A stretch of 41,340 nt of DNA, taken from NCBI GenBank assembly GCA_902761905.1, contig CACWMK010000038.1, positions 1 to 41,340 of the forward strand, in the 5' to 3' direction. Source of the stretch: an uncultured Prevotellaceae bacterium (lineage in GTDB: Bacteria; Bacteroidota; Bacteroidia; Bacteroidales; Bacteroidaceae). The notes under the pieces were generated by a model that saw only the letters and a list, made by a program, of their open reading frames with translations, was not told the DNA's origin and ran no database searches. The position numbers and the translations under genes are program-made. Below are positions 1 to 8,731 of the stretch, piece by piece (position 1 is the first letter of the stretch; each line of letters begins with the position of its first letter).

Positions 1-57
1 AGCCCACCTGCGCCGATGGTACTGCAATGCAATGCGGGAGAGTAGGAAGCCGCCGTC
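1..57 (+). rRNA. rrf: 5S ribosomal RNA, 3' end (partial)
   Basis: The opening bases match the 3' half of Bacteroidota 5S rRNA: the AGCCCACCTGCGCCGATGGT segment, then the GCGGGAGAGTAGG stretch and a terminal GCCGCC that would pair with the missing 5' end. The 5' half lies outside the window, so an rRNA operon ends here. The exact 3' end is uncertain by a few bases. Confidence 0.9.
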
Positions 58-70
58 TTTTTAAAAGAAG

Positions 71-103
71 AGCCTCGAGAATACAATATTCTCGGGGCTT
101 TTT
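71..103 (+). terminator. rrn operon intrinsic terminator
   Basis: A 13-bp stem (71-83 with 87-99, one G-T wobble) closes a 3-base loop and runs into a T tract at 99-103. It sits about 15 bases after the 5S rRNA and ends only 15 bases before the next start codon. Confidence 0.9.
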
Positions 104-118
104 CGTTTATATATATGT

Positions 119-1234
119 ATGCAATGGACAGATAGAATTCGTCAGACCAAGATTCTCTTGGTGATAGCGGCTGTGATTATAGCTGTTACCTCTCTTTTGG
201 TATCTCATTTTCTGGTCAAGGATCTCTCTATCGAGGAACGTAAGAAGATGGAAGTCTGGGCTCAGGCTCTTCATGCCCTTAATCATGCCGATGAGAATAC
301 CGATCTCTCTTTGGTGCTCGATGTGATGCAGGGTAATACAACTATCCCTGTAATTGTAATGAATGATAAGGGTGGAGTAGATGATTATCGTAATATCGAT
401 GATACCTTGCATATTCAGCAGATCGCACAACGTATGCTTAGGGCTGGCGATACTATTGTAGTGGGTAGTCAGATAGTTTGCTACGACGAGTCGGTACTCC
501 TGAAACGGCTCTCACAATACCCTTATTGGCAGCTTGGAGTTGTAATGATTTTTGTAGTTGTTGCTATCTTTGCATTGCTGTCATCAAAGAAGGCCGAACA
601 GAATAAGGTCTGGGTGGGATTATCCAAGGAGACAGCCCACCAGCTTGGCACACCTATCTCCAGTCTGATGGCCTGGGTCGAGATTCTTAAGGAGAATCAT
701 CCCGACGACGACCTTATTCCCGAGATGGATAAGGACGTAAAACGACTGGAGCGCATAGCCGAACGATTCTCAAAGATAGGTTCGCTGCCCGAACCTAAGG
801 AAGGCTCGATGAACGAGGTGCTCGAACATGTAGTCGACTATATGCGACGTCGTGTGTCCAATAAGGTCGAAATCAATTGCAGTGTTCCTGACCACGATGT
901 CATTGTAAACATGAATGCATCACTTTTTGAGTGGGTTATCGAGAACCTGTGTAAAAACGCTGTCGATGCGATGGAGGGAACAGGTAGGATTGACATGACA
1001 CTGACCGATGACGACAGTCGTGTGGTTATCGAAGTAAGCGATACCGGCAAGGGTATCAAGAAGAAGGATATCAAGAATGTCTTTACTCCGGGTTTCACCA
1101 CCAAGCAGCGAGGGTGGGGATTAGGACTCTCGCTCGCCCGTCGTATAGTCGAAGACTATCATAAGGGTAAGATTTTCGTTAAGTCGTCCGAAGTAGGAAA
1201 AGGCACTACTTTTCGCGTAGAATTGCACAAATAA
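119..1234 (+). CDS. Membrane sensor histidine kinase (orphan)
   Basis: A 371-residue two-component sensor kinase of the inner membrane. Transmembrane segments lie near residues 11-33 and 138-155 and enclose a small periplasmic sensor region of about 100 residues with no family I recognise. The phosphoacceptor is His174 in the SKETAHQLGTPISSL H-box. The ATP-binding domain shows an N-box (ENLCKNAVDAM), a G1 box (DTGKGI), an F region (FTPGFTTK) and a G2 box (GWGLGLSLARRI). No HAMP or receiver domain is visible and no response regulator is in the window, so the partner is unknown. The start at 119 is the only in-frame ATG before a stop at 62. It lies 15 bases after the rRNA terminator tract, leaving little room for a promoter of its own. 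Confidence 0.93.
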   Translation: MQWTDRIRQTKILLVIAAVIIAVTSLLVSHFLVKDLSIEERKKMEVWAQALHALNHADENTDLSLVLDVMQGNTTIPVIVMNDKGGVDDYRNIDDTLHIQQIAQRMLRAGDTIVVGSQIVCYDESVLLKRLSQYPYWQLGVVMIFVVVAIFALLSSKKAEQNKVWVGLSKETAHQLGTPISSLMAWVEILKENHPDDDLIPEMDKDVKRLERIAERFSKIGSLPEPKEGSMNEVLEHVVDYMRRRVSNKVEINCSVPDHDVIVNMNASLFEWVIENLCKNAVDAMEGTGRIDMTLTDDDSRVVIEVSDTGKGIKKKDIKNVFTPGFTTKQRGWGLGLSLARRIVEDYHKGKIFVKSSEVGKGTTFRVELHK

Positions 1235-1331
1235 CCCCTATTTTGTGTAATATAAACGGCTGTAAGTCAACGAATTTGCATTAAAATGATAAAAAATTGA
1301 AATAACCGCTCTTTAATTGAAAAAAAGTTTG

Positions 1332-1339
1332 TAACTTTG
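1332..1339 (+). promoter_or_regulatory. Probable -7 element upstream of DUF177-rpmF-fabH
   Basis: TAACTTTG fits the Bacteroidota -7 consensus TAnnTTTG and lies about 40 bases before the DUF177 start, in an AT-rich 143-base intergenic region. I see no good TTTG at the -33 position. It would drive the run of plus-strand genes that starts at 1378. Confidence 0.55.
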
Positions 1340-1377
1340 CACCCCAAATGGCACATTAGTGCCCTTTAACTAGTGTA

Positions 1378-1902
1378 ATGATGAATAGTCTTGAGTTGTT
1401 GAAGATAGATTTGAAGAGTCTGGTAAGCGAGGATACATCCTTGGCTTTCGATCTCGACGATACCTACTTCGCCGCTCTTGACGGTGCCGAAGTGAAAAGG
1501 GGTTCTTTGCACGTGTCGGTGTCTATACGCAAGGCAACCGGCTTTTTCGAGCTCAATTTCCACACCGAGGGCACAGTCATTGTACAGTGCGACCGATGTC
1601 TCGACGATATGGAGCAGCCGGTAGAAACCGACAACCGCTTGATCGTGAAGCTCGGAAGCGAATACTCAGAGGAAGATGATATCATCGTAGTGCCCGAGGA
1701 CGAAGGAATACTCGACACATCGTGGATCATCTATGAGTTTGTGGCGTTGGTTATACCCATCAGGCATGTGCATGCACCTGGCAAGTGCAACCCTGCTATG
1801 ACGAAAGCTCTGGAAGAGCTGTCAGCTGACCGAAGCAGCGATGAGGAGTCCGCCCAGCCCATCGACCCCCGCTGGGAAGCGCTCTTGAAATTGAAAGAGT
1901 GA
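1378..1902 (+). CDS. DUF177 / YceD-family protein
   Basis: 174 residues. DUF177 (YceD) proteins are linked to accumulation of large-subunit rRNA and are widely encoded directly upstream of rpmF, as here. The sequence shows the family's CDRCLDDMEQPV motif in mid-protein and an acidic region (SEEDDIIVVPEDEGILD) before the conserved segment ending in HAPGKCNP. Paired cysteines in CDRC and the later Cys suggest a possible metal or structural role, but that is inference. Two consecutive ATG codons open the gene and the first is used here. The stop codon lies inside a degenerate seven-base-period tract that leads into rpmF. Confidence 0.9.
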   Translation: MMNSLELLKIDLKSLVSEDTSLAFDLDDTYFAALDGAEVKRGSLHVSVSIRKATGFFELNFHTEGTVIVQCDRCLDDMEQPVETDNRLIVKLGSEYSEEDDIIVVPEDEGILDTSWIIYEFVALVIPIRHVHAPGKCNPAMTKALEELSADRSSDEESAQPIDPRWEALLKLKE

Positions 1903-1940
1903 AAAGGTGAAAAAGTAAAAATGTAACAATTAAAAAATTT
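1885..1940 (+). repeat. Degenerate heptad-period tract, DUF177/rpmF junction
   Basis: A purine-rich tract of imperfect seven-base words (GAAATTG, AAAGAGT, GAAAAGG, TGAAAAA, GTAAAAA) spans the end of the DUF177 gene and the spacer before rpmF. It supplies the TGA stop at 1900-1902. It is the most degenerate member of the heptad arrays in this window. Confidence 0.5.
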
Positions 1941-1948
1941 ATAGAATT

Positions 1949-2137
1949 ATGGCACATCCTAAAAGAAGACAGTCAAAGACTCGTACACTCAAGCGTCGTA
2001 CTCATGACAAGGCAGTAGCTCCCACACTGGCAGTATGTCCAAACTGTGGTGCATATTATGTTTATCACACTGTATGCCCCACTTGCGGTTACTATCGTGG
2101 TAAGGTAGCTATCAAGATTGAGGAAGCAGCTGAGTAA
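1949..2137 (+). CDS. rpmF: 50S ribosomal protein L32
   Basis: 62 residues, the usual size for L32. The N-terminus MAHPKRRQSKTRTLKRR is typical of the family and is followed by a zinc-ribbon with two CxxC knuckles (CPNCGAYY and CPTCGYY), so this is the zinc-binding form. It follows the DUF177 gene by 46 bases. Its TAA stop overlaps the fabH ATG in a TAATG arrangement, which suggests translational coupling of a ribosomal protein to fatty acid initiation. Confidence 0.97.
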   Translation: MAHPKRRQSKTRTLKRRTHDKAVAPTLAVCPNCGAYYVYHTVCPTCGYYRGKVAIKIEEAAE

Positions 2138-3141
2138 TGGATAGAATCAATGCGATAATCACTGGTGTAGGCGGTTATGTGCCCGACTATATTCTGAACA
2201 ACGATGAGTTGTCTCGTATGGTCGACACCAACGATGAGTGGATAATGACGCGCGTTGGTATCAAGGAGCGTCACATTCTTACGGAGGAAGGTCTCGGCAC
2301 CAGCTACATGGCTCGTAAGGCAGCCAAGCAGCTGATGCAGAAGACCGGAGTCGATCCCGACTCTATCGATGCCGTCATCGTTACCACCTCTACAGCTGAT
2401 TATAAGTTCCCTTCCACAGCGTCAATCGTGCTGGGCAAACTCGGACTAAAGAATGCATTTGCGTTCGACTTCTGGGGTGCCTGCTGTGGATTCCTCTACA
2501 CACTCGACGTGGCAGCCACGATGATTCAGAGCGGACGCTACAAGAAGATCATCGTGATCGGTGCCGATAAGATGTCGTCGGTTGTCGACTATAAGGACCG
2601 TCAGACCTGTCCTCTCTTCGGAGACGGTGCAGCTGCAGTTCTGCTCGAGGCTACCGAGGAACAGAACATCGGCGTGATGGACTCTTACTTCCGTACTGAT
2701 GGTAAGGGACTTCCGTTCCTGCATCTCAAGGCTGGAGGTTCAGTCTGCCCACCATCGCACTTTACTGTCGATCATCGTCTGCACTACCTCTATCAGGAGG
2801 GTCGCACTGTATTCCGTTATGCAGTGACTAACATGAGCAACGACTGCGCCATCATTGCCGAGCGCAACGGACTGAACAAGGACAACATCCAGTGGGTGGT
2901 TCCTCATCAGGCTAACATGCGTATCATCGAGGCTGTGGCTAAGCGTCTTGAGTTGCCTATGGAGCAGGTGATGGTTAACATCGAGCGCTATGGTAACACG
3001 AGTGCTGCTACGATACCTCTGGCTATCTGGGATTACGAGAGTAAGTTGAAGAAGGGCGACAACATGATCTTCACCGCCTTTGGTGCAGGATTCGTTCACG
3101 GAGCTTCTTATTACAAGTGGGCCTATGATGGCAGTAAGTAA
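2137..3141 (+). CDS. fabH: 3-oxoacyl-ACP synthase III (KAS III)
   Basis: 334 residues. FabH condenses an acyl-CoA starter with malonyl-ACP to begin fatty acid synthesis in the cytoplasm. The catalytic triad is visible: Cys116 in the GACCGF motif, His257 in VPHQAN and Asn287 in ERYGNTSAA. The length matches the family. The start overlaps the rpmF stop by one base. Its own stop codon is built into the first seven-base unit of an array that ends on the era start codon. The DUF177-rpmF-fabH order is common; plsX, often found here in other phyla, is absent. Confidence 0.97.
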   Translation: MDRINAIITGVGGYVPDYILNNDELSRMVDTNDEWIMTRVGIKERHILTEEGLGTSYMARKAAKQLMQKTGVDPDSIDAVIVTTSTADYKFPSTASIVLGKLGLKNAFAFDFWGACCGFLYTLDVAATMIQSGRYKKIIVIGADKMSSVVDYKDRQTCPLFGDGAAAVLLEATEEQNIGVMDSYFRTDGKGLPFLHLKAGGSVCPPSHFTVDHRLHYLYQEGRTVFRYAVTNMSNDCAIIAERNGLNKDNIQWVVPHQANMRIIEAVAKRLELPMEQVMVNIERYGNTSAATIPLAIWDYESKLKKGDNMIFTAFGAGFVHGASYYKWAYDGSK

Positions 3142-3174
3142 TTGACAATGGATAATGGACAATTGAGAATTAAT
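3140..3174 (+). repeat. Heptad array bridging fabH stop and era start
   Basis: Five consecutive seven-base words of the form AATNGAN (AATTGAC, AATGGAT, AATGGAC, AATTGAG, AATTAAT) fill the whole fabH-era gap. The first unit contains part of the fabH TAA (3139-3141) and the last contains the first bases of the era ATG (3173-3175). Confidence 0.8.
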
Positions 3175-4060
3175 GCATAAAGCAGGATTCGTAAATATTG
3201 TTGGAAATCCCAACGTAGGCAAAAGTACGCTCATGAACCAGCTGGTTGGTGAGCGTATTTCAATTGCCACCTTTAAGGCCCAGACCACCCGTCACCGCAT
3301 TATGGGCATCGTTAATACTCCCGAGATGCAGATAGTATTTTCGGATACCCCGGGTGTGCTCAAGCCCAACTATAAACTCCAGGAGTCTATGCTGGCCTTT
3401 TCCGAGTCGGCCCTGCAGGATGCCGACGTGCTTCTCTACGTAACCGATGTGGTAGAGAACCCCGAGAAGAATATGGAGTTCCTGGAGAAAGTGCAGAAGA
3501 TGGACACCCCCATCATTCTGCTCATCAACAAGATCGACGAGTTGACCGGCGGCAACACACAGCTTGCAGCTATTGTTGAACGCTGGCACTCACTCCTACC
3601 TAAGGCCGAGATCCTGCCCATCTCAGCCCGTAACAAGTTTGGCGTTGATATTCTGCTAAAGCGCATACAGGAGTTGCTTCCTGAGAGTCCTGCCTATTTC
3701 GACAAGGACCAGCTCACCGACAAACCTGCCCGATTCTTCGTGTCGGAGATTATCCGAGAGAAGATCCTGCTATACTATGATAAGGAGATTCCATATAGTG
3801 TAGAAGTGGCTGTAGAGCGATTCAAGGAAGACGACAAGCACATCCACATCAATGCTATCATCTATGTGGAGCGCGACTCTCAGAAGGGTATTATCATAGG
3901 CCATCAGGGTGTAGCCCTCAAGAAGGTAAGTACCGAGGCCCGCAAGTCGCTCGAAAAGTTCTTCGACAAGCCTATCTTCCTCGAGATATTCGTAAAGGTA
4001 GATAAGGACTGGCGCTCAAACGAACGCGAGCTTAATAATTTTGGATACAATCTAGATTAA
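3173..4060 (+). CDS. era: GTPase Era
   Basis: 295 residues. Era is a GTPase that binds the 3' end of 16S rRNA and acts in small-subunit maturation. The P-loop GNPNVGKST is at residues 11-19, the G3 motif DTPG at 58-61, and NKID provides guanine specificity near residue 120. A C-terminal KH domain follows, with the GHQG loop (IIIGHQGVALKKV). Domain order and length are standard. The next gene, der, begins after a six-base gap, so two ribosome-assembly GTPases are co-transcribed. Confidence 0.97.
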   Translation: MHKAGFVNIVGNPNVGKSTLMNQLVGERISIATFKAQTTRHRIMGIVNTPEMQIVFSDTPGVLKPNYKLQESMLAFSESALQDADVLLYVTDVVENPEKNMEFLEKVQKMDTPIILLINKIDELTGGNTQLAAIVERWHSLLPKAEILPISARNKFGVDILLKRIQELLPESPAYFDKDQLTDKPARFFVSEIIREKILLYYDKEIPYSVEVAVERFKEDDKHIHINAIIYVERDSQKGIIIGHQGVALKKVSTEARKSLEKFFDKPIFLEIFVKVDKDWRSNERELNNFGYNLD

Positions 4061-4066
4061 ACATAA

Positions 4067-5380
4067 ATGGGAAATTTAGTAGCAATCGTAGGACGCCCTA
4101 ATGTAGGTAAGTCCACACTGTTCAACCGACTGACAAAGACGCGCCACGCGATTGTCAGCAACGAGGCCGGCACCACCCGCGACCGCCAGTATGGCAAGTG
4201 CGAATGGAACGGTCGCGAGTTCTCGGTCGTCGACACTGGCGGCTGGGTCGTCAACAGCGACGATGTATTCGAGGAGGAGATTCGCAAGCAGGTGATTATA
4301 GCCACCGAGGAGGCCGATCTCGTACTCTTTCTCTGCGATATCAATAACGGCGTTACCGGATGGGATATGGACGTGGCAATGATTCTGCGCCGCGCCAAGC
4401 TCCCTGTCATCCTGGTAGCCAACAAGGCCGACGACGGCAAGGACCTCTACGATCAGTACGAGTTCTATAAGCTTGGTCTCGGCGATCCATACCCCATCTC
4501 AGCCGCCACCGGTAGCGGCACAGGCGACCTGCTCGACAAGGTGCTCGAGATGTTGCCCGAGAAACCTAAGGACGATCTCGAGGACGGTATCCCCCGTTTC
4601 GCAGTCGTAGGCCGTCCTAATGCCGGAAAGTCAAGCATTATCAACGCCTTTATAGGCGAGGAGCGTAACATCGTGACTGACATCGCTGGTACCACCCGCG
4701 ATTCTATCTACACCCGTTACGATAAGTTCGGATTCGACTTCTATCTGGTCGACACCGCTGGTATCCGTCGTAAGAACAAGGTTACCGAGGATCTGGAGTT
4801 CTACTCTGTGATGCGCTCTATCCGTGCCATCGAGAATAGCGATGTCTGCATACTGATGCTCGACGCCACACGTGGTATCGAGGCTCAGGATATGAACATC
4901 TTCCAGCTCATTCAGAAGAACAACAAGTCGCTCGTGGTAGTTGTCAACAAGTGGGACCTTGTCGAGGACAAGTCGCAGGCAGTCATCTCTACCTTCGAGA
5001 ATGCCATCCGCAAGCGTATGGCTCCTTTTGTCGACTTCCCTATTATCTTTGCCTCGGCTCTCACCAAGCAGCGCATCTTCAAGGTGCTCGAGACAGCTAA
5101 GCAGGTATACCTTAATCGTAAGGTTAAGATCGGTACCTCAAAGCTCAACGAGGTCATGCTGCCACTTATCGAGGCTTTCCCACCACCATCTATCAAGGGT
5201 AAGTACATCAAGATCAAATATGTGGCACAGGTGCCCGACACACAGATTCCTACATTTGTGTTCTACGCCAACCTGCCCCAGTACGTCAAGGAGCCTTACA
5301 AGCGATTCCTCGAGAACAAGATTCGCGAGCACTGGACACTCACTGGTAGCCCGATAAACGTATTTATCCGTCAGAAGTAA
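4067..5380 (+). CDS. der: GTPase Der (EngA), double G domain
   Basis: 437 residues. Der acts in large-subunit assembly and is recognised by two tandem GTPase domains: P-loops GRPNVGKST near residue 8 and GRPNAGKSS near residue 183, with DTGG and DTAG switch motifs and NKAD and NKWD specificity motifs. A KH-like domain forms the C-terminus. The TAA stop overlaps the ATG of the next gene by one base. Confidence 0.97.
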   Translation: MGNLVAIVGRPNVGKSTLFNRLTKTRHAIVSNEAGTTRDRQYGKCEWNGREFSVVDTGGWVVNSDDVFEEEIRKQVIIATEEADLVLFLCDINNGVTGWDMDVAMILRRAKLPVILVANKADDGKDLYDQYEFYKLGLGDPYPISAATGSGTGDLLDKVLEMLPEKPKDDLEDGIPRFAVVGRPNAGKSSIINAFIGEERNIVTDIAGTTRDSIYTRYDKFGFDFYLVDTAGIRRKNKVTEDLEFYSVMRSIRAIENSDVCILMLDATRGIEAQDMNIFQLIQKNNKSLVVVVNKWDLVEDKSQAVISTFENAIRKRMAPFVDFPIIFASALTKQRIFKVLETAKQVYLNRKVKIGTSKLNEVMLPLIEAFPPPSIKGKYIKIKYVAQVPDTQIPTFVFYANLPQYVKEPYKRFLENKIREHWTLTGSPINVFIRQK

Positions 5381-5772
5381 TGCGTAAGTTTGCTTATATA
5401 GCAATACTAGTAATCATAGTGTGTGGGGCTGCATGCAGCAGCCCCACACGCGAAGAACTTGCTTCGCTGGCCGCCCGTGGCTATTACCAGCACCTGGTTG
5501 ATGGCGATTACGACCTTTTTCTTGAGGGCCGTGTGATGGCTGACGACCTGCCCGACGACTACCGCTCACAACTCAACGATGCCTACGCCCAGTTCCTGGC
5601 CCAGCAGACCAGTAGCCGCGGTGGTATCCGCGAGGTACGCGTGTCGCGAGCCTTCACTGATAGCACACTCCACTATACCAGCGTACTGCTGATGCTCTGT
5701 TACGGCGATTCCACTACCGAGGAAGTAGTAGTGCCGATGGTAGAGCGCGACGGCCGCTGGATGATGAAATAA
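5380..5772 (+). CDS. Small predicted lipoprotein, unknown function
   Basis: 130 residues. The N-terminal hydrophobic segment ends in a lipobox-like GAAC with Cys19 as the expected lipidated residue, followed by SSPTREE. The rest is soluble. It resembles in outline the small DUF4878-like proteins of Bacteroidota (an alpha helix, 'YYQHLVDGDYD', then a strand-rich half ending in 'ERDGRWMMK'), but I cannot assign the family firmly. The start overlaps the der stop (TAATG), so it is probably translated from the same messenger. It lacks the acidic residues directly after Cys that mark surface export, so a periplasm-facing location is more likely. Confidence 0.8.
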   Translation: MRKFAYIAILVIIVCGAACSSPTREELASLAARGYYQHLVDGDYDLFLEGRVMADDLPDDYRSQLNDAYAQFLAQQTSSRGGIREVRVSRAFTDSTLHYTSVLLMLCYGDSTTEEVVVPMVERDGRWMMK

Positions 5773-5789
5773 ACAAAAAAATTCTAGAA

Positions 5790-6845
5790 ATGAAAAAGTA
5801 CCTTTTAGCAATAGCCGCATCCTTCACGATGACTGCTGTTCATGCACAGTGTTGCGATTCTCTCAGCTGCGACGTTAATCCGGCCGATAATTTGGCGCAG
5901 AAGAGCCTGAAGAGCCAGAAGAGCGGTGTGTTCCGTAACCTTGACCTTTCGGTAACCGCCGGTACCACTGGTATAGGTATCGATGTAGCCAGCAAACTTG
6001 GTGATTACGTTCAGCTTCGTGCCGGTTACGAGTTTACGCCTCACTTCCAGATGAGCGTCTATTTCCCCGTAGAGGTTGGCGGTCAGCCCGCAAAGGCTTA
6101 CGATGCCAACGGCAATCGTATTGAGTCAACCTTCGACCGCCTTTCTAAGATGTTGAAGGAGATGACAGGCTTCCAGGTTGATGACGAGGTCGAGATGCTT
6201 GGCAAGCCAACTCTCAACAATTTTAAGTTCATGGTTGATGTGTTCCCGTTCAAGAAGAATAAGCATTGGCACTTCACTGCCGGTTTCTACTGGGGCCCAT
6301 CTAAGTTTGCCGAGGCCGAGAACTCTACTAAGGCTATGACTTCTCTGCTGGCTGTAAGCATGTATAATCAGATATACGAGAAGTGTGTTAAAGTCGAGCC
6401 TATTATTTATATTGAGGGTGATGGAACTGACGAGAATCCAGGGATTAATTTGCATATCCCCCGACCTTATGCCATGAAGATTATCAACTACGGTCGTATG
6501 GGATTCCATGTAGGCGATAAAAAGGACACAGGCGAGCGTTATGATATGGAACCAGATCCTGAGGATAATATGGTAAAGGTTCAGGCCCGTTCTAACAGCT
6601 TTAAGCCTTATCTTGGTTTTGGTTATGGTGGCCGACTTATAAAGAACCGTGACGACTGGCATGTATCATTCGATGCTGGTGCAATGTTCTGGGGCGGCAC
6701 TCCCGACCTGATTACTCATGATGGTACTAACCTGACCAAGGATGTAGAGAACATAAGTGGTAAGGTTGGTGATTGGGTAGATTTCATTGGTGGAGTTAAG
6801 GTTTATCCTGTTCTCAGCGTCCGCTTTACAAAGACTATTTTCTAG
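5790..6845 (+). CDS. Predicted outer-membrane beta-barrel-like protein
   Basis: 351 residues with a signal peptide of about 19 residues (MKKYLLAIAASFTMTAVHA). The mature part has many alternating aromatic and glycine strands (LRAGYEFTPHFQMSVYFPVEV, HWHFTAGFYWGPS, PYLGFGYGGRLI) and ends in VRFTKTIF, with a terminal aromatic residue as in outer-membrane barrels. Two long segments rich in charged residues (about 115-130 and 190-250) would be loops or a plug. The gene lies 17 bases after the small lipoprotein and closes the plus-strand run. I do not recognise a named family. Confidence 0.75.
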   Translation: MKKYLLAIAASFTMTAVHAQCCDSLSCDVNPADNLAQKSLKSQKSGVFRNLDLSVTAGTTGIGIDVASKLGDYVQLRAGYEFTPHFQMSVYFPVEVGGQPAKAYDANGNRIESTFDRLSKMLKEMTGFQVDDEVEMLGKPTLNNFKFMVDVFPFKKNKHWHFTAGFYWGPSKFAEAENSTKAMTSLLAVSMYNQIYEKCVKVEPIIYIEGDGTDENPGINLHIPRPYAMKIINYGRMGFHVGDKKDTGERYDMEPDPEDNMVKVQARSNSFKPYLGFGYGGRLIKNRDDWHVSFDAGAMFWGGTPDLITHDGTNLTKDVENISGKVGDWVDFIGGVKVYPVLSVRFTKTIF

Positions 6846-6856
6846 CCTATTTTTTT

Positions 6857-6922
6857 CTAGTTAGTTTTCGATTGTAATCTAGTTAGTTTGCAATTGTTTT
6901 CTAGTTAGTTTTCAAAATTAGC
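6857..6922 (+). repeat. Three 22-bp direct repeats
   Basis: The word CTAGTTAGTTT begins at 6857, 6879 and 6901, an exact 22-base period, with diverged second halves. The repeats lie between the stop codon at 6845 and the terminator hairpin at 6939. Confidence 0.85.
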
Positions 6923-6938
6923 AAATTAGTAATAAATT

Positions 6939-6971
6939 AATAGAGGCAGTCCTTGATGGGCTGCCTCTATT
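6939..6971. terminator. Terminator hairpin between convergent genes
   Basis: An 11-bp perfect stem (AATAGAGGCAG at 6939-6949 with its complement at 6961-6971) lies between the plus-strand run ending at 6845 and the minus-strand gene ending at 6997. The flanks are AT-rich on both sides, so it may serve both directions. Confidence 0.75.
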
Positions 6972-6996
6972 GAATAGTTATTTGTAAGTAGTGAGA

Positions 6997-8592
6997 TTAC
7001 TTCTTTGCGATTGTACGAATCTTCTTGTCCTCTGACATTTCATCGCTGAACTTAGACGGGTCGGCAACGAGAGTTTCGAGTGCAGCTTCGCCCCAGTTGG
7101 TTTCTTCATTTGCTTCAATGTTGCAATCAAGAATCTTCTGCCAAGCGTTGTTTGAAGTTGCTTTCACGACACCTGTCTCGCCAATCGAAATCTTACCATA
7201 CTTCATGATACCCTGATTGTCACCTTCAGACTCTAGAGTTCCGTTTACGATAAGTGCATTATCAAATTCCTCATCAGATATGCCACTCATCCATTCGCCA
7301 TCTTTCTTATACCAATACTCGTTACCTTTCATAGATGATACGAATACACCCTGTTGAGTTGCCTTAGCTTTTACTGTAACGCCCTCTTCGATTGTTAGTC
7401 CATATGGAATTGCTTCTTCGTTTTCATTATCTATATATACTTGATCATAGCCGCCACTAATGTAGATTCCATAATAATAACCAGTTGCAGTCAAAGTTCC
7501 ATTGCCTTTAAATGTTACATTATTCTGAACGAGTATAGCATAATAGTAGTTGGGAGAATTAATAATATTATTACCTTCTACGTTTACTGTCGTTGGATCA
7601 TTACCCAAACCATAGAAAACTATTCGGCCATTCTCTATGTTCAAATCTTTAATTGTTATATTCTTGGCTCCATAGAAATATACATTGCAACTAATTGGAT
7701 CTTCGCCTGATTGTGTAATTGTTGCATCTTCAGCTTCTATATAAACCCAATTGCCGAAGAGCTCTATATGTTTCTTCAAGTCAATAGTCTTGGGCCACAT
7801 ATCAATCCCATAGGTCCAATTAATATTTCCTGGGTTGAAGATATAATTAGTCCATTTTGCGAAAAGGTCAACTCCTTCTTCATCTGTTGTCTTAAAGTAA
7901 TAGTCACTATTGAATCCTTCTTCTACAGGATATGCAACCCAGAATTTATCATTCGGGTCAACATTCTCAGCAAATGTAATAGTCATTGTATTTCCAGGAA
8001 TACGGATAGCATCTGATGTAATCGTTATATATTTTTCCTTACCTGTTGCATACTGATTCATATACATACCCATGATAAATGTTTTATTCTGCAACTTTAC
8101 ATGTTGGGTTCCAATCTTGCCTGTACTCGTATTTGTAACGATAATAGGAGCTTGGCCCAATTCCAGAATACCATTCTCGAATATGTTGGCAATAGTTCCA
8201 TCCTGCTTTTCAGCATACCAAGTTGCTGGATCGTCAATTGTTGCGATAATCAGTGTGTCACCAATTGCCCCCTTTAGGGTACCTGCAAACTTGTAAAAAT
8301 TAGCAGCGTAATTGTCTTGATCAATCTCCTCATCACATGTGATGGCTCCTAATTGCTCAAATTTCTGGTTGAAAACATATAGCGTTTGAGGTGCCTCAAA
8401 CTTATAAAGAGTATCGTTTTCCCAATATGTTTGGGCATTATCAAATTTTACACTTACCTCATATGTCCAAGTGGCATTGGGGTTAGATGGATCCTGTTTC
8501 CCTGTTGCGGGGTTGTCAATCACGTCATCGCACGAATAGAATGCGAATCCTGTCATCAGTAGTACTGACCACAAAAAAAGTTTTTTAATCAT
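6997..8592 (-). CDS. Predicted surface lipoprotein with beta-helix-like region
   Basis: 531 residues from the ATG at 8592. The open frame extends 24 codons further, but the chosen start gives a clean lipoprotein signal (MIKKLFLWSVLLMTGFAFYSC, Cys21). The residues after Cys are acidic (DDVID), similar to the lipoprotein export signal described for surface lipoproteins in this phylum. Residues from about 290 to 400 contain short repeated strands such as NITIKDLNIENGRIVFYG and NVTFKGNGTLTATGYYYGIYISGG, which suggest a right-handed parallel beta-helix of the kind seen in pectate-lyase-like proteins. No catalytic residues can be assigned. Codon choice is clearly more AT-rich than in neighbouring genes. 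Function unknown. Confidence 0.78.
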   Translation of the reverse strand: MIKKLFLWSVLLMTGFAFYSCDDVIDNPATGKQDPSNPNATWTYEVSVKFDNAQTYWENDTLYKFEAPQTLYVFNQKFEQLGAITCDEEIDQDNYAANFYKFAGTLKGAIGDTLIIATIDDPATWYAEKQDGTIANIFENGILELGQAPIIVTNTSTGKIGTQHVKLQNKTFIMGMYMNQYATGKEKYITITSDAIRIPGNTMTITFAENVDPNDKFWVAYPVEEGFNSDYYFKTTDEEGVDLFAKWTNYIFNPGNINWTYGIDMWPKTIDLKKHIELFGNWVYIEAEDATITQSGEDPISCNVYFYGAKNITIKDLNIENGRIVFYGLGNDPTTVNVEGNNIINSPNYYYAILVQNNVTFKGNGTLTATGYYYGIYISGGYDQVYIDNENEEAIPYGLTIEEGVTVKAKATQQGVFVSSMKGNEYWYKKDGEWMSGISDEEFDNALIVNGTLESEGDNQGIMKYGKISIGETGVVKATSNNAWQKILDCNIEANEETNWGEAALETLVADPSKFSDEMSEDKKIRTIAKK

Positions 8593-8653
8593 AGTCGTTC
8601 GGTTTTTAATTAATACTATAGTTAATAAATCACAGTTTGTTTTATATTTTTGG

Positions 8654-8661
8654 CAAATATA
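8654..8661 (-). promoter_or_regulatory. Possible -7 element for the surface lipoprotein gene
   Basis: On the minus strand TATATTTG matches TAnnTTTG and lies about 60 bases upstream of the ATG at 8592, in a very AT-rich region. No clear TTTG at -33. Confidence 0.4.
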
Positions 8662-8731
8662 CAAATAAATATTAATTGTTGTTCTTTTTCTGTAGTTAAA
8701 AATGTTTAATTAGTTTTTGTGTACGTACATC

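Noticed and set aside
4941-5357. Serine-rich plus-strand frame inside der
   Set aside because: It is a shifted-frame shadow of der, which has complete double-GTPase motifs.
6997-8664. Longer start at 8664 for the surface lipoprotein
   Set aside because: It would bury the lipoprotein signal 24 residues inside the protein and overlap the putative promoter; the ATG at 8592 gives a normal signal peptide.
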